From JAYFNU01 sp034933305 (GTDB lineage Bacteria > Bacillota > Clostridia > Oscillospirales > Ruminococcaceae): DNA of 64,000 bases. The stretch spans positions 1 to 64,000 of the forward strand of contig JAYFNU010000019.1 of the NCBI GenBank assembly GCA_034933305.1. Direction: 5' to 3'. The notes under the pieces were generated by a model. The model did no database searches. It was not told the origin of the DNA and saw only the letters and a program-made list of their open reading frames with translations. The translations under genes and the position numbers were made by a program. This document shows, piece by piece, positions 29,796 through 38,880 of this stretch (position 1 is the stretch's first letter; each line of letters opens with the position of its first letter).

Positions 29796-29799
29796 ACTT

Positions 29800-30723
29800 T
29801 CAACCCTCCGTGATAATAACGTCGCCGGGGCGCAGACGCACGCCGGCGGCCCATTCCCTGCCGGTCATCGCGCGCCCGCCCTCGGGCTTGACTTCAAGCA
29901 GCTGCACCGCGCCGCCGGACGCGGCGACCGTGAGCGGATCGCGCGCGAGCACCTCGCCGGGGGCGCCTTCGCCGGGGACATACCCCGCGCGCAGCACCTT
30001 GACCGTTTTGCCGCCCGCGGTAAAGAAGGCGTTCGGCCACTGGCTGAAGGCGCGCACGCGGTCGGCGATGCCGCGCGCGTCCTGCGCAAAGGAAAAGAGC
30101 CCCTCGCTCTTTTCGATGGGCGGCGCGGCGGTCGCGGAAGCGGCGTCCTGCGGCGTCCTGCGGGCGGTCCCGTCCGCGATGGAGCGCACGGTCGCCGCGA
30201 GCAGCGACGCGCCGGCTTCGCCGAGCTTCTGAAACATCGACGCCGCGTCGTCGGCCTCGCCGACCGGGACGCGCACCTGCGCGATGATGTCGCCCGTGTC
30301 CATGCCCTCGTCCATGTACATCGCCGTCACGCCCGTCACGGTCTCGCCGTGCTCGAGCGCGCGCTGGATGGGCGCGGCGCCGCGGTACGCGGGCAGCAGC
30401 GACGCGTGGATATTGACGCAGCCGCGCGGCGGGATGCCGAGGATGTCCTTCGGCAGGATGCGCCCGTAGGCGACGACGGCGATGAGCTCCGGCGCGAGCG
30501 AGCGCACGAGCGCCGCCGCGCTGCCGTCGCGCAGCTTGACGGGCTGGAAGACCGGGATGCCCAGCGACTGCGCGAGCACCTTCACGGGCGGCGCGGTGAG
30601 TATCTGTTTTCTGCCGACGGGCTTGTCCGGCTGGCAGAACACGCCGCAGACGTCATTGTCCGCCGCGAGCGCCCGCAGCATGACGGCGGCGATGTCGGGC
30701 GTACCCATGAACAGGATCTTCAT
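29800..30723 (-). CDS. fmt: methionyl-tRNA formyltransferase
   Basis: A 307-residue enzyme that formylates initiator Met-tRNA. FMGTPDIAAV at the start, the formyl-THF site NIHASLLPAYRGAAPIQ and the D-x-G motif in EGMDTGDI are conserved. It overlaps def by 4 bp (ATGA), the usual def-fmt pair. Confidence 0.97.
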   Translation of the reverse strand: MKILFMGTPDIAAVMLRALAADNDVCGVFCQPDKPVGRKQILTAPPVKVLAQSLGIPVFQPVKLRDGSAAALVRSLAPELIAVVAYGRILPKDILGIPPRGCVNIHASLLPAYRGAAPIQRALEHGETVTGVTAMYMDEGMDTGDIIAQVRVPVGEADDAASMFQKLGEAGASLLAATVRSIADGTARRTPQDAASATAAPPIEKSEGLFSFAQDARGIADRVRAFSQWPNAFFTAGGKTVKVLRAGYVPGEGAPGEVLARDPLTVAASGGAVQLLEVKPEGGRAMTGREWAAGVRLRPGDVIITEG

Positions 30724-31253
30724 GCGCGGTCCTTTTCCTCCCCGCCTTTTTCTTCCGGCGCCTGCGCGTCGGTGCGCTCGAGCAGCTCGTCGAGCTCCTC
30801 GTCGCTGTACACGCGCTCGGCGAGGTCGATGAACAGCTTTCCGTCGAGGTGATCGATCTCGTGGCAGGCGGCGCGCGCCGCCATCTGCTCAAAGGCGCGC
30901 TCGAAGGGCGCGCCCGCGCGGTCCTGCGCCCGGACGACGACGCGCACGGGGCGCTGCAGATACGCGCGCTCATCGGGACACGACAGGCAGCCCTCGAAGG
31001 CGCCGGTGGTCTCCTCGCTCTTTTCGGTGATCTCGGGGTTGACGAGCTCGACGACCTCCTCGCCGTCGACGATGACGACCGCGCGGCGCAGGATGCCCAC
31101 CTGCGGCGCGGCGAGGCCGAGGCCGTCGGCCGACGCCATCGTCTGGGCGAGATCGGTGAGCAGATCGCAGGTGCGCGGGCCGAAGTCCGTCACGGGCCGG
31201 CACACCTTGCGCAGCGCCGGGTCGCTTTTGAGCAATATTTTTCTTAAAGCCAT
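30720..31253 (-). CDS. def: peptide deformylase
   Basis: A 177-residue metalloenzyme that removes the formyl group from new proteins. All three motifs are clear: GLGLAAPQVG, EGCLSCPD and HEIDHLDG. A charged tail of about 20 residues (rich in E and K) extends the C-terminus. The start is the ATG at 31253. Confidence 0.97.
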   Translation of the reverse strand: MALRKILLKSDPALRKVCRPVTDFGPRTCDLLTDLAQTMASADGLGLAAPQVGILRRAVVIVDGEEVVELVNPEITEKSEETTGAFEGCLSCPDERAYLQRPVRVVVRAQDRAGAPFERAFEQMAARAACHEIDHLDGKLFIDLAERVYSDEELDELLERTDAQAPEEKGGEEKDRA

Positions 31254-31266
31254 AGATTCTCCTTTA

Positions 31267-33510
31267 TCAGCCGTCGAGATCGTCTCTGAAATCCACGAAC
31301 AGCCGGGTATGATCGTTCTTTTTGTCTTTCGCAAAATCGTCCATGCACGCGCGCAGAAACGCGCGGAAGGTGCGGTCGTTGCGGCATTTGAGCACCAGGC
31401 GCCAGCGGAAAAGCCCCTTGACGTAGGCGACGCGCATGGGCGCGGGGCCGAGCGCGCGCAGCGGCATATCCGCATAGCGCTCGGTCTGGATGCGCTTGAG
31501 CGCGGCGAGGAAGCCGTCCGCCGAGGCCTTCGCGGCGGCGTCTGTCTCGGCGATGAAGCCGACGGAGCACAGCGCGCAGAAGGGCGGGTAGAGGTGCAGC
31601 CGCCGCAGCACGATCTCCGCATTGTAAAACGAGCGATAGTCCTGTTTTGCCGCAAGGCGGATGACGCTGTTGTCGGGGTCGATGGTCTGGATGACGGCCT
31701 CGCCCCGCCGGTCGCCGCGGCCGCTGCGGCCGACAACCTGCGTGAGCATCGAAAAGGTGCGCTCGTTCGCCCGAAAGCTCGGCGACAGCAGCAGCTGGTC
31801 GACGCTCAGCACCCCCGCGAGCGTGACCCGTTTGAAATCGAGTCCCTTCGCGATCATCTGCGTCCCGATGATTATATCATATTCGCCGCGGGAAAATGCG
31901 GCGAGCAGCGATTCGACGGCATGTTTTTTTGTGACGCTGTCGAGGTCGAGCCGCAGGATGCGCGCGCGCGGGAAAAGCGACTCGAGCTCCTCCTCCATCT
32001 TCTGCGTGCCCACGCCGGTGTGCAGCAGCGGGCCGCCGCAGGCGTCGCACGTCTCGCGCAGCGGGTACTGCCGTCCGCAGTAATGGCAGACGTACGTCCC
32101 TGTGCTCTTGTGGAGCACGAGCGGCGTATCGCAGCTGTCGCATTTGACGATCTTTTTGCACGAGCGGCACATCGAGATCGTCCGGTAGCCGCGGCGGTTG
32201 AGCAGCAGGATGCACTGCTCGCCCCTCGACAGCCGCAGGGCGATCTGGTCGGCGAGGTACTGGCTGATGTGATGGCTGTTGCCCGCGAGCAGCTCGCTGC
32301 GCATATCCACCACGCGCACCGCCGGCAGCGGCATGCTGCCGTAGCGCTCGTCGAGCGACACGAGATTGTAGACGCCCGTCTGCGCCTTGTAATAACTCTC
32401 GACCGACGGCGTCGCCGACGCGAGCAGCAGGTGCGCCCCCGTCTCCCGCGCGCGGAAGGCGGCGACCGCCACCGCGTCGTAGCGCGGGTTCTGCTCGGAG
32501 CAGTAGCTCGGCTCCTGCTCCTCGTCGACGATGACGATGCCGAGGCTGCGCGCCGGCGCAAAGACGGCCGAGCGCGTGCCCACGACGATGTCGCAGCTCC
32601 CGCTGCGGATCTTCTGCCACTCGAGCATGCGCTCGGTGTCGGACAGGCCGCTGTGCAGGATGCCCACGCGCGCGCCGAACAGGCATTTCAGCCGGCAGAT
32701 CATCTGCGTCGCGATGGCGATCTCCGGCACGAGCAGCAGCGCGCTCTTCCCCGCCGCGACCGCCTGCTCGATGAGCTTGATGTAGATGAGGGTCTTCCCG
32801 CTCGAGGTCACGCCGTTGAGCAGCGTCGTGTCCGGCGCCGCCGGGTCGTCGATGAAAGCGCGGATCTGCGCGAGCGCCTTTTCCTGCGCGGGCGTCAGCG
32901 ACGGGATCGAGCGCTCCCCGTAGCCCCCGTACAGCTCGATGTCCTTCGGGCGCTCCTGCTTTTCGAGGATCCCCTTGGCGGCGAGGCGGACGACGACGTC
33001 CCGGCCGACGCCGAGCCGCGCGCAGATCTGCGCGCAGGTGAGCGGATTGTCCCGCACGAGCTCGCACACGGCGCGCTGCTTCTCCGTCAGGCGCGGCGGC
33101 GCGCCGCTCTCGCGGTATTCGTACGCCGTCTCGAGGTGCGCGCCGGTCGCCGCCACGATGGCGTCGCCGCCCTCGTCCGGCACGAGCCGCGCGTTCTTCG
33201 GCAGCACCGCGTGCACCGCGTCGTAATAGGTACAGAAGGTCGTCTCGCGCAGCAGCCGTATGAGCCGCACGAGCTCGGCGCCCACGAGCGGCTCCCCCTT
33301 TTCTATATCTATGACGCTCTTGAGATTTTCTTTCGGCTGCGTCTCGGGCTCGATGACGATGCCCATGCGCGGCGCGCCGTTGCCGAAGGGCACGAGCACC
33401 CGCGCGCCCGGCACCGCGCACGCGGCGAGGGCCTCGGGCACCGCGTAGCTGTACAGGCGGTCAAAACGAAAGGCGGCGTTATCCACCGCAACTTTTACGC
33501 CGCAACACAT
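31267..33510 (-). CDS. priA: primosomal protein N' (replication restart helicase)
   Basis: A 747-residue superfamily 2 helicase that reloads the replisome at stalled forks. Walker A is GVTSSGKTLIY, the DEEQ box VIVDEEQEPSYC, and eight paired cysteines form two zinc sites (CRSCKKIVKCDSC and CHYCGRQYPLRETCDAC). The ATG at 33510 is right for the AGGAGG site; an upstream GTG overlaps that site. A coaBC gene, usual between rpoZ and priA, is absent. Confidence 0.96.
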   Translation of the reverse strand: MCCGVKVAVDNAAFRFDRLYSYAVPEALAACAVPGARVLVPFGNGAPRMGIVIEPETQPKENLKSVIDIEKGEPLVGAELVRLIRLLRETTFCTYYDAVHAVLPKNARLVPDEGGDAIVAATGAHLETAYEYRESGAPPRLTEKQRAVCELVRDNPLTCAQICARLGVGRDVVVRLAAKGILEKQERPKDIELYGGYGERSIPSLTPAQEKALAQIRAFIDDPAAPDTTLLNGVTSSGKTLIYIKLIEQAVAAGKSALLLVPEIAIATQMICRLKCLFGARVGILHSGLSDTERMLEWQKIRSGSCDIVVGTRSAVFAPARSLGIVIVDEEQEPSYCSEQNPRYDAVAVAAFRARETGAHLLLASATPSVESYYKAQTGVYNLVSLDERYGSMPLPAVRVVDMRSELLAGNSHHISQYLADQIALRLSRGEQCILLLNRRGYRTISMCRSCKKIVKCDSCDTPLVLHKSTGTYVCHYCGRQYPLRETCDACGGPLLHTGVGTQKMEEELESLFPRARILRLDLDSVTKKHAVESLLAAFSRGEYDIIIGTQMIAKGLDFKRVTLAGVLSVDQLLLSPSFRANERTFSMLTQVVGRSGRGDRRGEAVIQTIDPDNSVIRLAAKQDYRSFYNAEIVLRRLHLYPPFCALCSVGFIAETDAAAKASADGFLAALKRIQTERYADMPLRALGPAPMRVAYVKGLFRWRLVLKCRNDRTFRAFLRACMDDFAKDKKNDHTRLFVDFRDDLDG

Positions 33511-33543
33511 AAACGCCACCTCCTTCCGCTCTATTCAGTTGGT

Positions 33544-33753
33544 TTACTCTTCGCGCGTCACATGCCCCTTGACGACGCGGTATTTGTGCGCCCCGAATTC
33601 GTCGATGGCCATGTTCACGGGCTTGTCGTCGAGGATGACCTTGTCCTCCTGCGCTTCGGCGGCGATGTCGCGCGAGCGTTTGGCGATCGCGATGACAAGG
33701 CTGTAGGCGCTTTCGTTTTCATTCAGGAGTTTTGCGATTGCTGGTTTGAGCAT
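33544..33753 (-). CDS. rpoZ: RNA polymerase omega subunit
   Basis: A 69-residue omega subunit that helps assemble RNA polymerase. AYSLVIAIAKRSRDIA is the typical conserved helix. The gene starts 31 bp inside the end of gmk, which suggests coupled translation. Confidence 0.92.
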   Translation of the reverse strand: MLKPAIAKLLNENESAYSLVIAIAKRSRDIAAEAQEDKVILDDKPVNMAIDEFGAHKYRVVKGHVTREE

Positions 33754-34343
33754 CTATTTTCGTCCCCTTTTTCCGGTTGTTTGTTCTGCCATGTGTCGAT
33801 CGCCTTCGACAGCTCCGCGGCGCAGACCTCGGCGACGTCGTTGACGATGGAAACGTCATAAAAATCGAGCTGGCTGAGCTCCTGCTCGGCGATGCGAAGG
33901 CGGGTGCGGATGACCTCCTCCGACTCCGTGCAGCGCAGCCGCAGGCGCTGCTCGAGCACCTCAAGCGACGGCGGCACGATGAACACGCACATGGAGCCGG
34001 GGAACATGCGCTTGACGTTCTTCGCGCCCTCCACTTCGATGATGAGCACGACCGTGTGATCTCCGGTCAGCTTCTGCTCGAGCTCGTCGAGCGGCGTACC
34101 GTACAGGTTGCCGGCATATTCCGTATATTCGAGCATGCGGTTCGCTTCGATGCGCCGCTGGAATTCCCCGCGCGATATGAAGTAATAATGCACGCCGTCC
34201 GTCTCGTTGGCGCGGCGCTGCCGCGTCGTGCACGAGACGCTCAGGAATATATCCTCGCGCATCTTCATCAGGCACCCGACGACCGTGTCCTTGCCGCACC
34301 CCGACGGCCCCGACACGACGACGAGCTTCCGCTCGTCAATCAT
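33723..34343 (-). CDS. gmk: guanylate kinase
   Basis: A 206-residue enzyme that phosphorylates GMP to GDP. The P-loop is SGPSGCGKDT, with the GMP-binding region SCTTRQRRANETDGVHY and VEGAKNVK. It overlaps remA by 8 bp and rpoZ by 31 bp. Length is normal. Confidence 0.96.
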   Translation of the reverse strand: MIDERKLVVVSGPSGCGKDTVVGCLMKMREDIFLSVSCTTRQRRANETDGVHYYFISRGEFQRRIEANRMLEYTEYAGNLYGTPLDELEQKLTGDHTVVLIIEVEGAKNVKRMFPGSMCVFIVPPSLEVLEQRLRLRCTESEEVIRTRLRIAEQELSQLDFYDVSIVNDVAEVCAAELSKAIDTWQNKQPEKGDENRCSNQQSQNS

Positions 34344-34599
34344 CTTCTTCCGCCTCGTCCTCTTCGTCCTCGGACAGACGGTTCGCCACCGTCTCCGGCT
34401 GGACGGCCGAGAGGATGACGTGGTCGGAATCGGTGATGATGACGGCGCGCGTGCGGCGGCCGTAGGTCGCGTCGATGAGCGCGCCCTTGTCGCGGGCGTC
34501 GCTGACGATGCGCTTGATGGGCGCCGATTCGGGGCTGACGATGGCGACGAGCCGGCTGGCCGACACCATATTGCCGAAGCCGATATTGATCAGTTTCAT
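34336..34599 (-). CDS. remA: RemA-family DNA-binding regulator (DUF370)
   Basis: An 87-residue protein of the RemA/YlzA family, which activates matrix and osmoprotection genes in B. subtilis. It opens MKLINIGFGNMVSASRLVAI, almost the family consensus. It has an acidic tail. The yicC-remA-gmk order is conserved in Firmicutes. Confidence 0.93.
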   Translation of the reverse strand: MKLINIGFGNMVSASRLVAIVSPESAPIKRIVSDARDKGALIDATYGRRTRAVIITDSDHVILSAVQPETVANRLSEDEEDEAEEDD

Positions 34600-34610
34600 G
34601 GGGCGCCTCC

Positions 34611-35489
34611 TTATTCGATGTTCTGGATCTGCTCGCGGATCTTCTCGATCTCCGCCTTGACGTCGACGACGAGCGAGGTGATGTCGAGGTCGTTGGCCTT
34701 GCTGCCGATGGTGTTGATCTCGCGGTTGACCTCCTGGGTGAGGAAGTCGAGCTTGCGGCCGACGGGCTCGTCGAGCTTCAGGATGCCGCGGTACTGCGCG
34801 ATGTGGCTGCGCAGGCGCACGGTCTCCTCGTCGATGGCCGCCTTGTCGGCGTACAGCGCCGCCTCGAGCAGGATGCGGTTCTCGTCGATATTCGACGTCT
34901 CGAGCACCGACTGCATGCGCGCGAGCAGCTTTTCGCGGTATTTGTCCAGGCGCGGCGCGGACTGCTTCTCGATCTCGCCGACGGCGTTCTCGATAAAATC
35001 GAGCCGCCCGCAGACGTCCTCGCAGAGCTTCGCGCCCTCGGCCGCGCGCATGGAATTGTAGCTATCGAGCGCCTCGTCGACGACCGAGCGGACGTCGGCC
35101 CACAGCTGCTCCTCGTCGGGCACCGCGCGCCGGACGTTGAACACCTCGGGGAAACGGGCGACGGAGACGGCGGTCGCGTCGTTCTCGAGCCCCAGCTCGC
35201 GCGCGAGCGTGTCGAGCGCCGCGGCATAGCCCTTCGCGACCGCAAGGTCGAGTTCGACCTGCGAGGTGCCCTGCTCCTGGTCGGCGATGGTCACGCCGCA
35301 GTCGAATTTGCCGCGGGAGACCTGCTTCTGGATGTGCGCCTTGATCTTGTCCTCCAGGTAGGAATACGCGCGCGGCACGCGCGAGGAGTATTCAAAATAG
35401 CGGTGGTTGACCGAGCGCAGTTCAACGGTGATCTCGCGGCCGTTGAGGGTCTCGCTCGCGCGGCCGAAGCCGGTCATGCTGTTGATCAT
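34611..35489 (-). CDS. yicC: YicC/YloC-family endoribonuclease
   Basis: A 292-residue protein of the YicC family of hexameric endoribonucleases. It begins MINSMTGFGRA, and the C-terminus has FLTQEVNREINTIGSKAND, both diagnostic. It is the first gene of the housekeeping operon, behind a strong promoter. Confidence 0.94.
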   Translation of the reverse strand: MINSMTGFGRASETLNGREITVELRSVNHRYFEYSSRVPRAYSYLEDKIKAHIQKQVSRGKFDCGVTIADQEQGTSQVELDLAVAKGYAAALDTLARELGLENDATAVSVARFPEVFNVRRAVPDEEQLWADVRSVVDEALDSYNSMRAAEGAKLCEDVCGRLDFIENAVGEIEKQSAPRLDKYREKLLARMQSVLETSNIDENRILLEAALYADKAAIDEETVRLRSHIAQYRGILKLDEPVGRKLDFLTQEVNREINTIGSKANDLDITSLVVDVKAEIEKIREQIQNIE

Positions 35490-35531
35490 GGCGCTCTCCG
35501 ATCCGTTAATAAGAATAGTTTTAACTAAAAT

Positions 35532-35560
35532 ATTGTACTTTGTCGCGCCGGAAAAGTCAA
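35532..35560 (-). promoter_or_regulatory. sigma-A promoter of the yicC-rsgA operon
   Basis: On the minus strand TTGACT (35560-35555), a 17-bp spacer and TACAAT (35537-35532), about 42 bp upstream of yicC. Confidence 0.8.
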
Positions 35561-35586
35561 CAAATCCGGCCTTGCGCGGGGAAACA

Positions 35587-35613
35587 AAAGGCCGGGGCGC
35601 ACGCCCCGGCCTT
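35587..35613 (-). terminator. intrinsic terminator of the carboxyltransferase operon
   Basis: A stem of about 11 bp (35588-35599 with 35603-35613), then TTTT on the minus strand just after the oadA-like gene. Confidence 0.8.
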
Positions 35614-35621
35614 CGCCGTTC

Positions 35622-37019
35622 TCACAGCGGATGGACCATGTTCTGTTTGTCGAGGTGTTCGGCGTCGATGCCGAGCTCCTTCGCGCGGCGGTTCTCGAAG
35701 AATTTCGTCGCGACCTGCGGGAACATCGCGTAGCTGAGCACGTCCTCGTCGCTCTTCGCGAACGCCTTGCACTCCTCGCGCAGCTTGTCGAATTCGGCGG
35801 GCAGCAGGTCGGCCGGCCGGCAGGTGATGGGCTTCTCGTCGCCGAGGATGAATTTCTGGAAGGCGGGGTCGATGGGCGCCGGCGTGCGGCCGTACTCGCC
35901 CTTCACGAGCGCCTTGAATTCCTTCGTGACGGTCTTGTAGCGCTCGCCCATGATGACGTTGTAGACCGCCTGCGTGCCGACGATCTGCGACGTCGGCGTG
36001 ACGAGCGGCGGATAGCCGCTGTCCTTGCGCACGCGCGGGATCTCCTCGAGCACCGCGTCGTACTGGTCGGACTTGCCGGCGTCCTTGAGCTGCTTGATGA
36101 GGTTGCTGAGCATGCCGCCCGGCACCTGCGCGAGCAGCGTGTTGGCGTTGACGCCGAGGACTTTCGGGGACAGCTGGCCGGAGGCGAGGTATTTCTCGCG
36201 CAGCTTTTCGAAATGCGCGCGCACCACGTCGAGCTTCTTCAGGTCGAGCCCCGTGTCGTACGGGGTGCCCTGCAGCGCCGCGACGAGCGACTCCGTCGCC
36301 ATGTGCGACGTTCCGAGCGCGAGCGGCGAGATGGCCGTGTCGACGATGTCGGCGCCCGCCTCGATGCCCTTGAGGATCGACATGGACGCGAGGCCCGCCG
36401 TGTAGTGCGAATGCAGCTGCACCGGGATCTTTACGGTCTGCTTGAGCTTCTTGACGAGGTCGTAGCAGTCGTACGGCCGGATGAGGCCGGCCATATCCTT
36501 GATGCAGATGGAATCGGCGCCGGCGTTCTCGAGATCCTTCGCGTATTTCGCGAAGTATTCGTTGTTGTGGATGGGGCTCGTGGTGTAGGAGATGCACGCC
36601 TGGATGTGCGCGCCCTCTTTCTTCGCGGCGGTGATGGACGTCTCGAGATTGCGGATGTCGTTGAGCGCGTCGAACACGCGCATAATGTCGATGCCGTTCG
36701 CGACCATCTTCTGCACGAAATAGCCGACGACGTCGTCCGCATAATGGCGGTAGCCCAGCATGTTCTGCCCGCGGTAGAGCATCTGGATCTTCGTCTTGGG
36801 CATGTTCTTCTTGATGACGCGCAGGCGCTCCCACGGATCCTCGTCGAGGAAGCGCAGGCACGCGTCGAACGTCGCGCCGCCCCACGCTTCGACCGAGTGA
36901 TAGCCGACTTCGTCCATGACGGGCAGGATGGGCAGCATCTCGTCGAGCGTCATGCGCGTGGCGATGAGCGACTGGTGCGCGTCGCGCAGCACAACCTCAG
37001 TTACTTTAATTTTTGCCAT
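35622..37019 (-). CDS. pyruvate/oxaloacetate carboxyltransferase (5S/OadA type, no biotin domain)
   Basis: A 465-residue HMGL-like TIM-barrel carboxyltransferase. LRDAHQSLIATRM, the lysine expected to be carboxylated in CIKDMAG and the metal histidines in LHSHYTAG are present, followed by the conserved carboxylase domain. It stops before any biotin domain; the carrier is a separate gene immediately upstream. With a second carboxyltransferase in the operon and no membrane beta subunit, it resembles the 5S subunit of transcarboxylase more than a sodium pump. OadA of a pump with its beta subunit elsewhere remains possible. Confidence 0.9.
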   Translation of the reverse strand: MAKIKVTEVVLRDAHQSLIATRMTLDEMLPILPVMDEVGYHSVEAWGGATFDACLRFLDEDPWERLRVIKKNMPKTKIQMLYRGQNMLGYRHYADDVVGYFVQKMVANGIDIMRVFDALNDIRNLETSITAAKKEGAHIQACISYTTSPIHNNEYFAKYAKDLENAGADSICIKDMAGLIRPYDCYDLVKKLKQTVKIPVQLHSHYTAGLASMSILKGIEAGADIVDTAISPLALGTSHMATESLVAALQGTPYDTGLDLKKLDVVRAHFEKLREKYLASGQLSPKVLGVNANTLLAQVPGGMLSNLIKQLKDAGKSDQYDAVLEEIPRVRKDSGYPPLVTPTSQIVGTQAVYNVIMGERYKTVTKEFKALVKGEYGRTPAPIDPAFQKFILGDEKPITCRPADLLPAEFDKLREECKAFAKSDEDVLSYAMFPQVATKFFENRRAKELGIDAEHLDKQNMVHPL

Positions 37020-37035
37020 TTCGTCCGTCCTTCCC

Positions 37036-37416
37036 TCAGCCGATGACGACGAGCAGATCGCCCGTGGAGACGACGTCGCCCTTCGCGACGGCGATGGCCT
37101 TGACCGTGCCCGGCGCCGGCGAAGTGATGTCGTTCTCCATCTTCATCGCTTCGAGAACGACGAGCTTCTGGCGCTCCGTCACGACATCTCCGACCTTGAC
37201 GGCGACGTCGAGGATATTGCCCGGCATCGGCGCGTTGACCTTCGTGCCGGCGGCGTTCGCGGCGCTCGCGGCGGCAGGGGCCGGCGCGGCGGCGACAGGT
37301 GCGGCGACAGGCGCAGCAACAGGCGCAGCGACAGGCGCGGCGGCAGGCGCGGCGCCCTTCTCTTCGACGGTGACGTCGTACGCGACGCCGTTGACGGTTA
37401 TATTGAACTTTCTCAT
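37036..37416 (-). CDS. biotin carboxyl carrier protein
   Basis: A 126-residue biotin/lipoyl-attachment protein. An N-terminal segment (1-20) is followed by an Ala/Pro/Val-rich flexible linker with about four APVA repeats (22-55), then the biotinyl domain with EAMKMEN; K92 is the biotin site. It would shuttle carboxyl groups between the two carboxyltransferases encoded on either side. Confidence 0.93.
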   Translation of the reverse strand: MRKFNITVNGVAYDVTVEEKGAAPAAAPVAAPVAAPVAAPVAAAPAPAAASAANAAGTKVNAPMPGNILDVAVKVGDVVTERQKLVVLEAMKMENDITSPAPGTVKAIAVAKGDVVSTGDLLVVIG

Positions 37417-37438
37417 ATTTCAAATCCCTCCAAATTCA

Positions 37439-38773
37439 TCAAAGCGGAAGATTGCCGTGCTTCTTCGGCAGACGGGAAACGCGCTTGGTGGCGAGCATGT
37501 CGAGCGCGGCGATCAGGGCGTCGCGCGTCTGTTCGGGCGCGAGGACGGCGTCGATGACGCCCGCCTTGAGCGCGCAGGCTGCGCTCGCTTCCTCGGCGGC
37601 ATATTTTGCGCCGAGCACGGGGATATCCGCGTCGGCCTTGATATCGCCGGCGTGCAGCAGCGCGGCGGCCGCTTCGCAGGGCAGCGCGCTGATGACGGCG
37701 TCATCCCAGGCCCAGGTCATGTCGGCGCCGCCGTTTTTCGAGCAGAAGGTGGTGAAGGCCGCGCCGACGGCGCTGCCTGTGATGACGGACAGCTTCGCGG
37801 TCGTCGCTTCGCCCAGCACGTGGGCGAGGCCCGCCGCCGCCTTGATGCCGCCGATCTCGTCGTTCTCCGCCGAGACCGCAAAGCCGTCGGAATTGACGAA
37901 GCAGACGACGGGCAGGCTGAAGGCGTCGCACAGCTCGACGAGCCGCGCGCATTTCGCCGTATCGAGGCGGCACAGACGTCCGTTCGCCTCGATCATGCCG
38001 CAGGGGGTGCCGCCGAGCGTCGCGAGCGCGGCGCGGGCGTGCTTGCCGGCGCCGGCGAAGAATTCGACGGGGCTGCCGGCGTCCGCGACGGTCTCGATGG
38101 GCGAGCCCTCGCGGGAAAACGCGGGCGCTTCGCCTTCGAACCCGGGCAGCGCGTCAAGATTGTTGAGCGGCAGCATCCGCAGGATCTGCGCCGCCTTTTC
38201 GATCGCTTCCTTTTCGTCCTCGCACACGAGCGCGGCGACGCCCGCCTTTTCGGCGAACGCGGCGCTGCCGACTTCCTTTTCCCTGCCGCCCGCGGCTTTG
38301 TCCGCAAAGGGGCTCGTGAGGAAGAGCTCGGCGTCCTTCGCCATCACGCAGACGTCGGCCATGGCGGCCGCCATCGACGCGAAACCGGCGCAGGTGCCGA
38401 GCACGACCGCGATCTGCGGCACGACGCCCGACAGCGCCGAGCAGCTGCGCAGGATCTGCGAGGCCGCCTCGAGCGAGGCGAAGCCCTCGTTCACCCGCAC
38501 GCCGACGGAATCGTACAGCGTCACGACGGGCGCGCCCGTCTTGGCGGCGAGTTCATAGAGCTTGTTCCACTTGCGCGCGTGCGCCGCGTCCACGGCGCCG
38601 CTGTCGACAGCGCCGTCCTGGCACAGGGCAAAAACCGTCGCGCCGCCCACGCTGCCGTAGGCCGCGATCGCCGCAGCCGGCTGCTGCGAGCCCTCCAGCT
38701 CGAACCAGATGCCGCCGTCAAACAGCGTCTCCAGCCGCGCTTTCGCGCTCATTTTTTTGCTTTTTTCGGACAT
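37439..38773 (-). CDS. acyl-CoA-type carboxyltransferase subunit (12S/MmdA-like, short)
   Basis: A 444-residue crotonase-fold carboxyltransferase. The GTCAGFASMAAAM oxyanion loop and GKHARAALATLGG with ENDEIGG are recognisable, but the protein is about 60-70 residues shorter than the usual 510, and the sequence is rather divergent. It probably transfers carboxyl to or from an acyl-CoA such as methylmalonyl- or malonyl-CoA. The substrate is not clear. It is the first gene of a three-gene operon. Confidence 0.8.
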   Translation of the reverse strand: MSEKSKKMSAKARLETLFDGGIWFELEGSQQPAAAIAAYGSVGGATVFALCQDGAVDSGAVDAAHARKWNKLYELAAKTGAPVVTLYDSVGVRVNEGFASLEAASQILRSCSALSGVVPQIAVVLGTCAGFASMAAAMADVCVMAKDAELFLTSPFADKAAGGREKEVGSAAFAEKAGVAALVCEDEKEAIEKAAQILRMLPLNNLDALPGFEGEAPAFSREGSPIETVADAGSPVEFFAGAGKHARAALATLGGTPCGMIEANGRLCRLDTAKCARLVELCDAFSLPVVCFVNSDGFAVSAENDEIGGIKAAAGLAHVLGEATTAKLSVITGSAVGAAFTTFCSKNGGADMTWAWDDAVISALPCEAAAALLHAGDIKADADIPVLGAKYAAEEASAACALKAGVIDAVLAPEQTRDALIAALDMLATKRVSRLPKKHGNLPL

Positions 38774-38820
38774 ATCTTGACCTCTTTTCAGTAAAGGAAG
38801 TGGAAACCCAAATCGGATTT

Positions 38821-38849
38821 ATTGTACCCTATCTGATATATTAATGCAA
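38821..38849 (-). promoter_or_regulatory. sigma-A promoter of the carboxyltransferase operon
   Basis: On the minus strand TTGCAT (38849-38844), a 17-bp spacer and TACAAT (38826-38821), about 47 bp upstream of the gene. Confidence 0.75.
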
Positions 38850-38851
38850 GC

Positions 38852-38880
38852 AAAAAACCTGCCGCTCAGCAGCAGGTTTT
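38852..38880 (-). terminator. intrinsic terminator overlapping the end of the upstream gene
   Basis: A 9-bp stem with six T on the minus strand. The left arm includes the last codons of the gene at 38866-39207, so coding and terminator sequence overlap. Confidence 0.75.

Noticed and set aside
31006..33861. A 951-codon plus-strand frame opposite def and priA
   Set aside because: Composition is antisense-type and both opposite genes have complete motifs.
37319..37350. Short tandem repeat in the biotin carrier gene as a mobile or regulatory repeat
   Set aside because: It encodes the flexible Ala/Pro linker normal for these proteins.
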